A stretch of 64,000 bases of DNA from G963556115 sp963677015 (lineage in GTDB: Bacteria > Planctomycetota > SZUA-567). Numbering within the stretch: position 1 is the first letter of the stretch; each line of letters starts with the position of its first letter. Of this stretch, positions 54,432-63,497 are shown one piece after another. The translations under genes were made by a program, and so were the position numbers. The stretch is from NCBI GenBank assembly GCA_963677015.1, contig OY781533.1, positions 1,302,001 to 1,366,000 on the forward strand, written 5' to 3'. The notes beneath the pieces were generated by a model. The model searched no databases, was not told the DNA's origin, and saw nothing but the letters and a program-made list of their open reading frames with translations.

Positions 54432-55748
54432 ATGAGTATTAAATACTTTACACTATTGCTGGCCGTTGTGTCCTGCCTTTGTTTTTCTGGATTTGCTGCT
54501 GATGATAACGAGCAGATCGTAATCAATCTTGATGATAATACAGTTGCAGAACAGACTGTGCTGCAGGGATCAGGCAGTACCGCTGATGCTGATTCAGCCA
54601 CAGCAGAGAATGATGCGATTGATGCGTATGGCTCTGAGGAAACCGCAAAGAAGAGTAATGTCCGGATTGATACAAGTGGTGATGATCCATACGTTCTTGA
54701 AGAATATTCACCCAATGATTATCAGACTTATGATTTTTCACAGGTTTTACCGGTGAAGTTTCAGACAGAGAATAAAAAGCAGTCATATGTAACCAATAGA
54801 GCTAATCGTCTTACCCTTGCTAAAGCTGACGTTACAGTTCATACTAAAGAGAATGTCAGAGGACAGGATGCTAAGTTCGGACTAACAGAGTATGAAGCAC
54901 AGGTAAGTGTGCCGATTCTGTATAAAGGCAATAACAAACTGCTCTTTACTGTAGAATACAGTATGTATGATTTTGATACTGATATGAGACTCAAGAATGA
55001 CAGTCCTAGAAAATATGGCACTCAGAAATTGGGTGATAAGCTGGATTCTATGCAGAGTCTGTATTTCAAGCTTAATTATCGCTATGATGTAAATAACAGT
55101 GAGTTTGCCGGCGGTTTCTTTGACGGAACAACTTTAGGTGTTGATCTGATTCTTGATTCACGTTCTGATATCCTATTTAACAGTATTGATGAAACTAACT
55201 TCACCGGTCTGGTGAGCTATCGTATGCCAATCTTTGAAAATCAGGCAATCACAGTGATGGCGGGATATATGAGTGACTTTAAATTGCCGATTGCCGGTAT
55301 CGGTTATCAGTTGAATTTTGGTAAAACAAGTTATTTGAATGTCGGTATGCCGCTGAATATGGTGCATATTAATTCTGCAGATCTTCCATACCTTGAAACA
55401 GAGCGGTTTAACTTTGATTTCAATTATATTCTTTTCGGCGATCTTTCTGCACAGCTGTCATATGATATTATTCTTGGAAAACTTCAGGTTTACTCTGATT
55501 TCCAGTGGAATACAGAGACTTGGGCAAGGGCCAACAGATCTGATACCCGTGCGCGCGTTTTCTATACCGATTGCAGATGGGGTGCTGGTATAAGAGCTGA
55601 CTTCCTGAAATACTTCTATGCCAAGGCTGAAGGTGGTTGGGCATTCTCCAGAAACATCTATGAGGATCGCAATTACTTCGATTATAGCAAAGGCTACGAT
55701 ATTGATGACAGTGCGTACTTGACACTTGAAGCCGGTATTGTCTTCTAG
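54432..55748 (+). CDS. predicted outer-membrane beta-barrel protein
   Basis: A 438-residue protein with a signal peptide (YFTLLLAVVSCLCFSGFA, then ADDNE). An acidic, Ala/Asp/Glu-rich segment of about 90 residues precedes a chain of alternating-hydrophobicity strands (LTLAKADVTVHT, KLLFTVEYSMYDF, MQSLYFKLNYRYDV, FNFDFNYILFGDLSAQLSYDI). It ends YLTLEAGIVF, a terminal Phe as recognised by the BAM machinery. It resembles uncharacterised DUF6268-like barrels; substrate unknown. It has its own promoter and a strong terminator. Confidence 0.8.
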   Translation: MSIKYFTLLLAVVSCLCFSGFAADDNEQIVINLDDNTVAEQTVLQGSGSTADADSATAENDAIDAYGSEETAKKSNVRIDTSGDDPYVLEEYSPNDYQTYDFSQVLPVKFQTENKKQSYVTNRANRLTLAKADVTVHTKENVRGQDAKFGLTEYEAQVSVPILYKGNNKLLFTVEYSMYDFDTDMRLKNDSPRKYGTQKLGDKLDSMQSLYFKLNYRYDVNNSEFAGGFFDGTTLGVDLILDSRSDILFNSIDETNFTGLVSYRMPIFENQAITVMAGYMSDFKLPIAGIGYQLNFGKTSYLNVGMPLNMVHINSADLPYLETERFNFDFNYILFGDLSAQLSYDIILGKLQVYSDFQWNTETWARANRSDTRARVFYTDCRWGAGIRADFLKYFYAKAEGGWAFSRNIYEDRNYFDYSKGYDIDDSAYLTLEAGIVF

Positions 55749-55778
55749 TAGTTAGCAAAATAAATTTTTATGTGAGTT

Positions 55779-55813
55779 AAAGCCTGCTGACTGGTGTCTG
55801 CAGGCTTTTTTTT
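55779..55813 (+). terminator. Rho-independent terminator after the barrel gene
   Basis: AAAGCCTGCTGAC (55779-55791) pairs with 55796-55808 around TGGT with one T-T mismatch, followed by a T tract. Confidence 0.9.
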
Positions 55814-55942
55814 GTTTAAAGATAATTAATGTAAAAATGTTGTATTAACTGGTGCAGCCTGTTTTTTTGTTATAAGGAGTGGTGGAAATTATAATTGGTA
55901 GTTCGGATAAATTTTATAATAGTTTTAGTCTTCATTGTATTG

Positions 55943-57052
55943 TTAATCTAAGTTTTTTATATATGGTGTAAAAACTTTAATGAATTCTTTGGTTGTTTTT
56001 ATAAAAAATTTATGAATGTCATTCCAATGTTGTTTGTTGGTAATATCATAGCTGGTTGTTTCTTTCGTTATTCTGGATTGTTGCTGTCCTTCTTTTCTTT
56101 CCCAGTTTAGTGAATATTGTAATTTGTTTTGTATTTCATCTCTGTGCGTATAAAGTTGATCAAATCGTGCTTTATTTATACGTTCATCAGCAGATTGTAA
56201 GGTGATAACGACCCTGCAGGCTTTCTGACGAGCTTCACAGTTAATTTTTACATCAGTTTGTATTAGGGTTACTTGTAAATAATCTCCTTTTGTCGTATTC
56301 CTGTGTGCATATATATTGTCTGACTTTCGACACTCTGAAACGAATATTTCCCAAAAATTACGATATAATTTTCCCCGTATATTAGATGTATCTTCTTCTT
56401 TCTGTTTCTCGGCATTCTTAACAATAAAATCCTCAATGTCTTTTGGTGGTAATATCTGTTCTACGCTTAATAATAAGTCGTTCTCACTTAGATATGGTGT
56501 AAGTTCAAAACACTTGATGTTTATTTGATTATTTATAAGCCAATAAACAGCTGAAGTGACCTCTTTTCTAAATGAGTTGGATGTCAGAATTATTCTTTGA
56601 GTATTATTTTTATTTAGCTCAAGATTTTCAAGGGAATTGTTATCGTCAAAATTATTGTTCAGGCTGAGAAAAGTTAATATTTCGTCTTTTGCCTCATCTT
56701 GATTAAGATGTTTGAAATTCATATAAATATCAATAATCTGATTAGGAGTTATTGTGGAGCAGTATGCTGCATATTTTAGAGCCTGCCAAGTTACATTAGT
56801 GCCACTGTCATCCCTTTTATTTTCAATAATAACCAGTCGGCCTTCTTTATCGAGTGCGAGAAGATCTAGGCGTTCCTCTGTAGTGTCCCAATTATTATAT
56901 TCTTCGGCAATAAATAAAAGCTCTTCACCAAAGATATTTGGTGTTGACTTTATCCATTGTTGTATATCTTGACGTTCTAATGCTTCAATTTTTTTGAAGG
57001 TTGTAGGTTTGATTTCTATCAGTTCTTTGGCGGCTTTGTTTATCTTGTACAT
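55943..57052 (-). CDS. PDDEXK nuclease-like protein with DUF4268-like C-terminus
   Basis: A 369-residue protein. The ATG at 57052 has AAGGAG 5 bases upstream. The N-terminal half contains ERLDLLALDKEGRLVIIENKRDDSG, the D...ExK spacing (IENK) of PDDEXK nucleases such as NucS-like and McrBC-like proteins. The C-terminal part (FWEIFVSECRKSDNIY, WERKEGQQQSRITK) recalls DUF4268, often on defence and repair proteins. The gene is strikingly richer in Asn, Lys and Ile than its neighbours, suggesting recent transfer. No methylase or other defence gene is adjacent. Confidence 0.7.
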   Translation of the reverse strand: MYKINKAAKELIEIKPTTFKKIEALERQDIQQWIKSTPNIFGEELLFIAEEYNNWDTTEERLDLLALDKEGRLVIIENKRDDSGTNVTWQALKYAAYCSTITPNQIIDIYMNFKHLNQDEAKDEILTFLSLNNNFDDNNSLENLELNKNNTQRIILTSNSFRKEVTSAVYWLINNQINIKCFELTPYLSENDLLLSVEQILPPKDIEDFIVKNAEKQKEEDTSNIRGKLYRNFWEIFVSECRKSDNIYAHRNTTKGDYLQVTLIQTDVKINCEARQKACRVVITLQSADERINKARFDQLYTHRDEIQNKLQYSLNWERKEGQQQSRITKETTSYDITNKQHWNDIHKFFIKTTKEFIKVFTPYIKNLD

Positions 57053-57321
57053 TATCACTCCTTGATAGTCATATATTATTAATTATCGGCAGGAGTAGGA
57101 TTTTGTATCATTAATTAATTTGATTTGTGGGGTGTGTTATGAGTGTCAGGTAAGAAGTTATTCTATGACGATGTTTTAGCGTATATCCTTTTATGGATGA
57201 GTATCGTTTGTTGCTAGCATTTATTGCTATTGTTTGGGGCGACTGTATTGTTTTACTGTTATGGGTGATAATAACAGAGTCGAAAATCTCTAGAGTGATT
57301 TTAGTATAGGGTTTTATATGT

Positions 57322-58017
57322 TTAGTTATCTTTCATGTGGGCGTTGCTGGAGTAAAGTCCGCCTACTGGGCGTTGTGGATGGGCGGAGTTGAGTGGTTTA
57401 ACCTGAAAATCTCGGGTGAAGAATAAGCTGGTGGTTGCGGTATAGGGGTTGAATGGGGTGAAACCGTGCATATCAACCTGCAGGAGGTTGTTGTCGCGAA
57501 GCAGCTGCATGGCGCTAGCATATTTGCGGAATTCTGCAGCTCGGTCAGAGTTGTCGAAGATAATAAGTCCATCCGGTTGCAGGCATTCGAGAGCGGCTAT
57601 AGTGCTCGGATATCTGAGCATGCCGTCAATAACAATTATATCGTATTTCTGACCTGATTCATAAATGGTTTCGACATAATTATCATCGACACCGCGGCAT
57701 ATAAGATGTAGATTGTCAGGGGCATCGGCTTTAATGCGGTCGTACCAGACCTGTCTGGCCTCGAGACTGGTGACTTCCCGGGCTTTACGTGACCAGTATA
57801 ATGAGGAACTGCCGCAGCCGAATTCAAAGACCGATTTATCTGAGAAGTCAAGCTGATCAAGGTATTCAATCGCAGGATAGGTGTACCAGGGGATAGGTTC
57901 GTGGTTTTTATTGACGCAGAGCCGCTCCTTCATGCTCAGTTCAAAGCCGTAGTCATCAAGAAGGATTTCGGTAACCCGTTTGTTGGTTTTTTCAATATCT
58001 ATTATGCGTTCTTTCAT
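57322..58017 (-). CDS. SAM-dependent methyltransferase-like protein
   Basis: A 231-residue class-I methyltransferase fold: FEFGCGSSSLYWSRKAREVTS (motif I), an acidic residue in SLEARQ, then YDIIVIDGMLRYPSTIAALECL and LIIFDNSDRA. The VIDG...DNSD pattern is that of the FkbM/class-I proteins encoded among polysaccharide genes. The N-terminus (ERLCVNKNHEPIPWYTYPAIEYL) is shared by such proteins. Acceptor unknown. It is transcribed alone, leftwards. Confidence 0.72.
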   Translation of the reverse strand: MKERIIDIEKTNKRVTEILLDDYGFELSMKERLCVNKNHEPIPWYTYPAIEYLDQLDFSDKSVFEFGCGSSSLYWSRKAREVTSLEARQVWYDRIKADAPDNLHLICRGVDDNYVETIYESGQKYDIIVIDGMLRYPSTIAALECLQPDGLIIFDNSDRAAEFRKYASAMQLLRDNNLLQVDMHGFTPFNPYTATTSLFFTRDFQVKPLNSAHPQRPVGGLYSSNAHMKDN

Positions 58018-58181
58018 ACCTGTCCTGTTCCAATTAGTTTGTCTGATAAACCTAGTTTCATGGATTTTGCGGGTTTGTCAAGGGTTGCTCTGTGGAAATA
58101 ATTTTTCCTGCCGGCATTATCCGGGTGTAGAATAACTGCGAACATATATAATAGATGAAGCGGTTTTAATAATGGGAGATT

Positions 58182-58844
58182 ATGACGGTGGATACTATAT
58201 TCTGTTTTACTGACTGTACCCTGACTTTAGGTAATAGAAGGTTGTTTTCTGCATTAAACCTGAAGATAGATAAGGGAGATTTTATCACAATTCACGGCAG
58301 GTCGGGGACGGGCAAATCGACTCTGATTCAATTGCTGCTCGGGTTTCTGCAGCCAACTGACGGTCGAGTGCTGTTTAGAGGGAATGAATATGACCGCAAG
58401 GTGCTTTCTCTGTTGCGCGCAACAGTTGCGGTGGTTTTTCAGGAGCCGGTCTTTCTGGCGGAAACTGTTGAAGAGGCTATTTTGCAGCCTTTTGGATTTC
58501 GCTGTAATCGGGGTCTGTATCCTGACAGGTCTGAAATTGATTATTGGCTGAATAAGCTTGAGCTTGATATCAAGCTTGATGCTGCTGTCAGTAGTATTTC
58601 AGGTGGGGAAAAACAACGGCTGGCGCTACTGCGGGCATTACTTCTGAAACGGGATATTCTTATTCTGGATGAGGTGACCTCGGCTCTTGACAGTGAACAT
58701 CGGGAGCTTGTCTTTAATCTGGTTGCGCAGTTATCAGTAGAGAATGGCACTACGGTGATAGCCGTATCACATGATACCAACTGGATAGCGGCATCAGAGC
58801 GCACCTTTGAAATGGGTGGTAACATTGGTGGTGAGGGGAGATAA
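58182..58844 (+). CDS. fetA: ABC transporter ATPase, FetA type
   Basis: A 220-residue ATP-binding subunit: GRSGTGKST (Walker A), VAVVFQEPVFLAETVEEAI (Q-loop), ISGGEKQRLALLRALLL (signature), ILILDEVTSALD (Walker B), VSHDTNW (switch His). The partner permease starts one base after its stop, so the two form an iron-type exporter like E. coli FetAB, which helps against metal or oxidative stress. The gene name rests on the partner's family. Confidence 0.85.
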   Translation: MTVDTIFCFTDCTLTLGNRRLFSALNLKIDKGDFITIHGRSGTGKSTLIQLLLGFLQPTDGRVLFRGNEYDRKVLSLLRATVAVVFQEPVFLAETVEEAILQPFGFRCNRGLYPDRSEIDYWLNKLELDIKLDAAVSSISGGEKQRLALLRALLLKRDILILDEVTSALDSEHRELVFNLVAQLSVENGTTVIAVSHDTNWIAASERTFEMGGNIGGEGR

Positions 58845-58845
58845 T

Positions 58846-59634
58846 ATGATTACAATGGATATTTCTATTGAACGTCTGCTGTTCTTTTATCTTCTTATTC
58901 TTGTGCCTTTGGGTTTTATGTATTATCTGGGGGCTGGTCTGATACGCAAACTTGTGCTGGCTGTATTTAGAATGACCTTGCAGCTTTTTCTGGTTGGTCT
59001 TTATCTGGGGCATATATTCACGTATAACAGTTTCTGGCTCAATATAGGCTGGATAGCGGTTATGCTGCTGGTTGCGGCAGGGCATATTATACGCAGCGCC
59101 GGGCTTAGCTTGCGGATACTTGTAACGCCGGTGCTTGCTGCACTTGCTCTGGCGATGGTTGTAGTGCTGACACCGCTGATACTCTATGCTGTCGCTCCGG
59201 TACCGCTGTATGACGCCCGGTATCTTATTCCCTTAGGCGGAATGTTGCTGGGGAATTTTCTGTCGATGAATATTATTTCTTTAAAGTATTTTACAATTGA
59301 ACTGCGGAGCAACCGGCAATATCTGCAAGCTGCATTCTGCTCGGGAGCTACCGTCTCTGAAGCGGTCCGGCCCTTTTATCGTGAGGCATTTGTACGGGCT
59401 TTAACTCCGATAATTACTACTACCGGTACTATGGGGCTGATTTCTCTTCCGGGAATGCTTACCGGGCAGCTTCTGGGCGGCTCTCTGCCTACTGTCGCGA
59501 TAAAATATCAGCTTATAATAATACTGGCGATTGTCGTTGCCGGATCAATAAGCGTTTTTATGACTTTGCGTTTTATCCTGTGCAGGTTGTTTACAGCTTA
59601 TGGTAACCTCAGGGCGGATATCTTTCAAAAGTGA
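58846..59634 (+). CDS. fetB: UPF0014/FetB-type permease
   Basis: A 262-residue permease with seven hydrophobic segments. The ATG at 58846 has GAGGGGAG 5 bases upstream. The family motif runs SNRQYLQAAFCSGATVSEAV followed by MGLISLPGMLTGQLLGGSLP, essentially as in FetB (YbbM), with the conserved FYREAFVRALTPIITT. It acts with the preceding ATPase as a putative iron exporter. Confidence 0.9.
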   Translation: MITMDISIERLLFFYLLILVPLGFMYYLGAGLIRKLVLAVFRMTLQLFLVGLYLGHIFTYNSFWLNIGWIAVMLLVAAGHIIRSAGLSLRILVTPVLAALALAMVVVLTPLILYAVAPVPLYDARYLIPLGGMLLGNFLSMNIISLKYFTIELRSNRQYLQAAFCSGATVSEAVRPFYREAFVRALTPIITTTGTMGLISLPGMLTGQLLGGSLPTVAIKYQLIIILAIVVAGSISVFMTLRFILCRLFTAYGNLRADIFQK

Positions 59635-59847
59635 TTTTCAGGGAAAGGGGAGCGGCAGTAATTTTTGTGCTGAGCTTTATTTTGTTGTATTGTATATTGA
59701 TTTTACTGCTATTGAGAGTATAGTGTATTAATAGCTGCGGATAAAGAATTATTTCTTGAGTTTTATGCAAGCTGTTGATAATAAATATGATAAATGCTTT
59801 TATCGCTTGTTTTTTTAAGTGATAGGCAAAAACTGTCAAGTAATTAC

Positions 59848-59868
59848 AAACTACCTGCAGGGTAGTTT
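59848..59868 (+). terminator. hairpin terminator between fetB and the EamA gene
   Basis: AAACTACC (59848-59855) pairs with GGTAGTTT (59861-59868), followed by T-rich DNA. It could end fetAB or lie in the leader of the EamA gene. Confidence 0.6.
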
Positions 59869-59906
59869 TTATTTTTTATACTATATCTATATGTTAGGGA
59901 TGTATC

Positions 59907-60890
59907 GTGAAAAAGAAGTTCTCACCAATAATGAATCCGGATAATAATGACCTGAACAATAATCTGCTGACAGATATTCCGGTCGCAGTGAAAACGGTTG
60001 ATCTCGATTATAATCCGGTAAAGAGTATTATGCTGCTGCTGGCCGCGCTGCTCTTTTTTTCATGTATGGATTCGACAGTCAAGTATCTGGCGATGCGTTA
60101 TAACACACCGCTGGTAGTGGCAATACGTTATATTGTGCATTGTCTGCTTATGATTATCATATTGGCACCAACTCAGGGGCTGAAAATGATTCGAACCCAG
60201 CGTAGAGGTTTGGTTATTCTGCGTGGAGCCTGCCTGATGATCGCGTCACTGGCGGTAGGATCAGCGTTAAGGCTTATGCCGGTAGCTGAGATGACGGCTA
60301 CGGTGTTTGTAGCTCCAATGATGGTGGTTCTTCTGGCTCGCCCTATTCTTGGAGAGCGGATAGGTTTTCTGGGCTGGACTGCTGCTATTACAGGTTTTAT
60401 CGGGGTGATACTTATCGTCAGGCCTGGCGGCGGTATAAATCCTCTGGCGGTTTTTTATCTGTTATTTGCTGTGCTGGGAAACGCCTTTTACCAGATTCTT
60501 TCGAGGGTTCTCGCGAAGACTGAGAATACAATACCACTATTATTCTATACAGCTCTGGTTGGATCAATCTGCTTCGGTCTTGTTCTACCGTGGTATTGGG
60601 AAGGTGAATCACCGAGTCTGCTTATTGTACTGCTCTTTATAAGTATCGGAGCATCTGGAGGTATGGGGCATTATCTGTATACACAGGCTTTCAGGTATGC
60701 ACCAGCTTCGATGTTGGCGCCGATGAATTATCTGCAGCTGGTTTGGGCTGCAATTCTGGGATGGCTGATATTCGACCATATTCCTGATACTGTTGGAATT
60801 GTTGGAATGGGTATTGTCGCTGTTTCGGGTGGATTGATTGCGCTGAAATCAGTGCGCGAAAGCCGAGCTCAGAAACTGGGCAGAAGCTGA
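59907..60890 (+). CDS. EamA (DMT superfamily) transporter
   Basis: A 327-residue inner-membrane protein with ten helices in two EamA repeats (LLLAALLFFSCMDSTVKYLA, LPVAEMTATVFVAPMMVVLL in repeat 1; ASMLAPMNYLQLVWAAILGWL in repeat 2). The GTG at 59907 is used with GGGA 6 bases before it. Family members export or import metabolites such as amino acids or nucleotide sugars; the substrate is unknown. The first 40 residues are polar and Asn-rich. Confidence 0.87.
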   Translation: MKKKFSPIMNPDNNDLNNNLLTDIPVAVKTVDLDYNPVKSIMLLLAALLFFSCMDSTVKYLAMRYNTPLVVAIRYIVHCLLMIIILAPTQGLKMIRTQRRGLVILRGACLMIASLAVGSALRLMPVAEMTATVFVAPMMVVLLARPILGERIGFLGWTAAITGFIGVILIVRPGGGINPLAVFYLLFAVLGNAFYQILSRVLAKTENTIPLLFYTALVGSICFGLVLPWYWEGESPSLLIVLLFISIGASGGMGHYLYTQAFRYAPASMLAPMNYLQLVWAAILGWLIFDHIPDTVGIVGMGIVAVSGGLIALKSVRESRAQKLGRS

Positions 60891-60933
60891 AAAACAGCGG
60901 TTTAATCAAAATGATTATATCATTTATAATATA

Positions 60934-61659
60934 TTAAAGAGCCGGCTGGCTCTTTTCTGAAATTTCCTGGCTGAAGTGCAGGTAGGGATCCAGTTCATGT
61001 ATAATCTCTTCAAATTTTTGGACTACCGTCGGATCAAATTGTGTGCCTGAGCAGCGTGAAATTTCCATTACCGCTTCATTTAAGCTCAAGCTTTTTTGAT
61101 ATGGTCTTGTTGTTGTCATGGCGTCAAAAGAGTCTGCTACAGCAATAATTCTGGAATCAAAGGGTATCTTTTTACCTTTGATTTTAGCAGGGTAACCTTT
61201 ACCGTCATAACGTTCATGATGATAAAGGATACTCTCGGCTATGGAGGTTAGAGGGGCAACACGGCGTATTACCGCATACCCGGCGTAAGAGTGTTTTTTT
61301 ACTTCTTCAAATTCTTCATCTGTCAGTCTACCTGCTTTATTTAGAATGTTTGTGGGAACAGCAATTTTACCAATGTCATGAAGGTGAGCTGCAATATGCA
61401 GCTGTTGGTGTTCCCGTTCTGTTCGGTCAAAGCGTCTTGAAATTTTTTCCGCTATTGCCGCTACACGGTAGGAGTGGTTTGCTGTGTATTCGTCGTATAG
61501 GTTCAGTAGAAGAGTTGTTGTGTCCACCAGAGTATGAATAGTTACTGAGGGTGGAATACGAGTTGACTCGGCGGTATTTGATTGATCATTCTGAATCGGA
61601 CTGAGTATCTTCGTCAGCAGCAGACTTAATTTGCTTTTGTCAGGTTTATGGCGGCGCAT
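60934..61659 (-). CDS. HD-GYP phosphodiesterase
   Basis: Predicted c-di-GMP phosphodiesterase, 241 residues. The ATG at 61659 (AAGG 7 bases upstream) is preferred to a TTG at 61695. A short basic N-terminus precedes the HD-GYP domain: YTANHSYRVAAIA, HLHDIGKIAVP (HD), then HHERYDGKGYPAKIKG, which is the HHExxDGxGYP signature, and IIAVADSFDAMTTTRPYQ. All metal ligands and GYP residues seem intact. No receiver or sensor domain is attached, and no GGDEF protein is in the window. Confidence 0.92.
   Translation of the reverse strand: MRRHKPDKSKLSLLLTKILSPIQNDQSNTAESTRIPPSVTIHTLVDTTTLLLNLYDEYTANHSYRVAAIAEKISRRFDRTEREHQQLHIAAHLHDIGKIAVPTNILNKAGRLTDEEFEEVKKHSYAGYAVIRRVAPLTSIAESILYHHERYDGKGYPAKIKGKKIPFDSRIIAVADSFDAMTTTRPYQKSLSLNEAVMEISRCSGTQFDPTVVQKFEEIIHELDPYLHFSQEISEKSQPAL
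60936..60956 (+). terminator. hairpin terminator overlapping the end of the HD-GYP gene
   Basis: AAAGAGCC (60936-60943) pairs with GGCTCTTT (60948-60955) with a GGCT loop and a short T run. It serves the rightward EamA gene while forming the last codons of the leftward gene. Confidence 0.65.
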
Positions 61660-61715
61660 ATTATTACCTTTATCCCGTAAATGAACAGTATTCAAGTGCT
61701 TGTTTTTTTTGTTAG

Positions 61716-61740
61716 TCTAAACTAATAATGTTAGTTTAGA
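61716..61740. promoter_or_regulatory. perfect palindrome at the HD-GYP promoter (putative operator)
   Basis: TCTAAACTAA (61716-61725) and TTAGTTTAGA (61731-61740) flank TAATG. It begins at the -10 of the leftward promoter and has no T tract, so an operator is more likely than a terminator. Confidence 0.6.
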
Positions 61741-61767
61741 TGATAGCAAGTTTTAAGAATTAGTCAA
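61740..61767 (-). promoter_or_regulatory. sigma-70 promoter for the HD-GYP gene
   Basis: On the minus strand TTGACT (61767-61762) and TATCAT (61745-61740) are separated by 16 bases, about 80 bases before the start. Confidence 0.6.
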
Positions 61768-62183
61768 GATAAAATCATGTTAAACTCAATTTTGCAAAGT
61801 ATATTTTAGTATTATAAAAATAAAAGTCACTAATATATAATGATTAACTCTTTTTTTACTTAATTATGTATTTAACATTTTATACTTGTAAAGATAAATA
61901 TCAATAGATTGAGTTGAAATGTAATAAAATTATTATTCGTTATATTCTAATAGATTATCTATATAAATTTGATAATTTCGTCATAAAATTTACTGATAAT
62001 ATGATTGTTAAATGTATTTAATAAGAAATCAATATTAAATTATTTGCTTTATATGGATATTTAATTACTTATAAAATATTGCTGTTTGTCAGTCATGTCA
62101 TTTTAAAAACAAGTATGGTAGTAATGTAATCCTTATGTCAGATAATTTTGTGCCGGTCTTTGAAGAACAGCAGTTTGAATAGA
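61768..62183. other. very AT-rich intergenic region
   Basis: About 415 bases with A+T far above neighbours. I see no ORF, RNA gene or clear repeat. Confidence 0.4.
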
Positions 62184-63209
62184 TTATAGTGATTTGACAC
62201 TGTCGCGTATTATAAGATCAGAGCTCAATCTCAAAGTTATACGTTCAGGTATATCTTTTTTGATTCTGGAGATGACGCGTTTAATGGCAATCTGTCCCAG
62301 GCGTTCTTTCTGGATGCGTATTGTAGAGAGGGGTGGCTTTAATATAGAGCTGATTGAGATATCATCAAAGCCAATGATTGATATATTCTCAGGTATTTTC
62401 AGTCCAAATTCCTGAATGGCACTGGAGGCGGCAATCGCGACTATATCATTGGACGCAATAAATGCCGTAGGAAGTTTGCGGGTTATTTTCAAATGGTTGA
62501 GCATATCAATTCTGCCGTCTTCTATTGTTGGGTTCAGTTTGAAGTAGTATTCTTCATTAAACTTGAGACCATGCTTGGCAAGAGCTTTACGGTAACCTTC
62601 AAAGCGTTTCTGCATATTATGTATCCAGAAGGTGCTGTTGAGGAAACCTATTTCGGTATGCCCGGTATTAATAAGATACTCCGTTGCTCTCATGGAGCCG
62701 TTAACATTATCCAGATAGATTGAATCAATCTTTTCATTCGTGTAAAAATCCAGAATAAGTACCGGCAGGTCGGTTGAGGCAGCTGTAATCATACGAATAT
62801 CTGCATCTGTCATCTCGGTGGCAAGAATTACCAGTCCACTGAGTTCTCCATTTCTTACGGCTGAGAGCAGTGGGGTAACACCTTCCAATGCCTGATTGCT
62901 GATGTAGGAGATATTTATCTGGTAACCATTGTCGCTGGCGGTGTTTTCCAGACCTTCAATAACTTTTGAGAAGAACTGACTGTCTTCAATTTTAACCCGG
63001 CTATCCCGTTTGAAAATAAGAAAGCAGATCGTCATTGAGTCTGTTTCGCTTTTGTTATTCTGAGGTTTGCTGAATTCAAAACCGGTTTCCGCTATCGCTT
63101 CAAGAATGCGCTGGCGGGTTTTGTCACTGATTCCTGGTTTATTATTGAGTACCATGGATATTGTTGATGGCGAAAGTCCAAGTTTTTTAGCTAAATCTTT
63201 GGCATTCAT
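62184..63209 (-). CDS. LacI family transcriptional regulator
   Basis: A 341-residue regulator. The N-terminal helix-turn-helix is MNAKDLAKKLGLSPSTISMV followed by the hinge LNNKPGISDKTRQRILEAI; the rest is a periplasmic-binding-protein-like ligand domain (IVAIAASSAIQEFGLKIPENI, STIRIQKERLGQIAIKRVI). The protein is nearly a duplicate of the regulator just upstream. Target genes and ligand, probably a sugar or related compound, are not in the window. The HTH keeps all contact residues of the family. Confidence 0.92.
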   Translation of the reverse strand: MNAKDLAKKLGLSPSTISMVLNNKPGISDKTRQRILEAIAETGFEFSKPQNNKSETDSMTICFLIFKRDSRVKIEDSQFFSKVIEGLENTASDNGYQINISYISNQALEGVTPLLSAVRNGELSGLVILATEMTDADIRMITAASTDLPVLILDFYTNEKIDSIYLDNVNGSMRATEYLINTGHTEIGFLNSTFWIHNMQKRFEGYRKALAKHGLKFNEEYYFKLNPTIEDGRIDMLNHLKITRKLPTAFIASNDIVAIAASSAIQEFGLKIPENISIIGFDDISISSILKPPLSTIRIQKERLGQIAIKRVISRIKKDIPERITLRLSSDLIIRDSVKSL

Positions 63210-63261
63210 AGTCTGGCCTCTCAGTGACAGTTCTGATATTTGTTTATGTATTTAATCTGAA

Positions 63262-63300
63262 CAAAAAATAATATTCCAATCGTTGGTGACTGGAATATTA
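63262..63300 (-). terminator. terminator between the tandem LacI genes
   Basis: On the minus strand TAATATTCCA and TGGAATATTA (63300-63291 and 63278-63269) flank a 12-base loop and are followed by a T run (A at 63263-63268), separating the two regulators' transcripts. Confidence 0.7.
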
Positions 63301-63497
63301 TAGTATTATAAGTTATTTTTTATCTGTTTCAAGGAACTCTGAGCTGTAAGGTGATGTTTTTTATTTCGTCTTTCATGATATGATAAGAAGTGCTCACTGA
63401 AGAAATAAAAGACAGGTTCCTCTGCAGTTTATTTTAAGGTTAAATCAGCTGTTGTGATTTATGTGCAGTGTCGTTGGTTTCTGCTACATTTTGAGTT

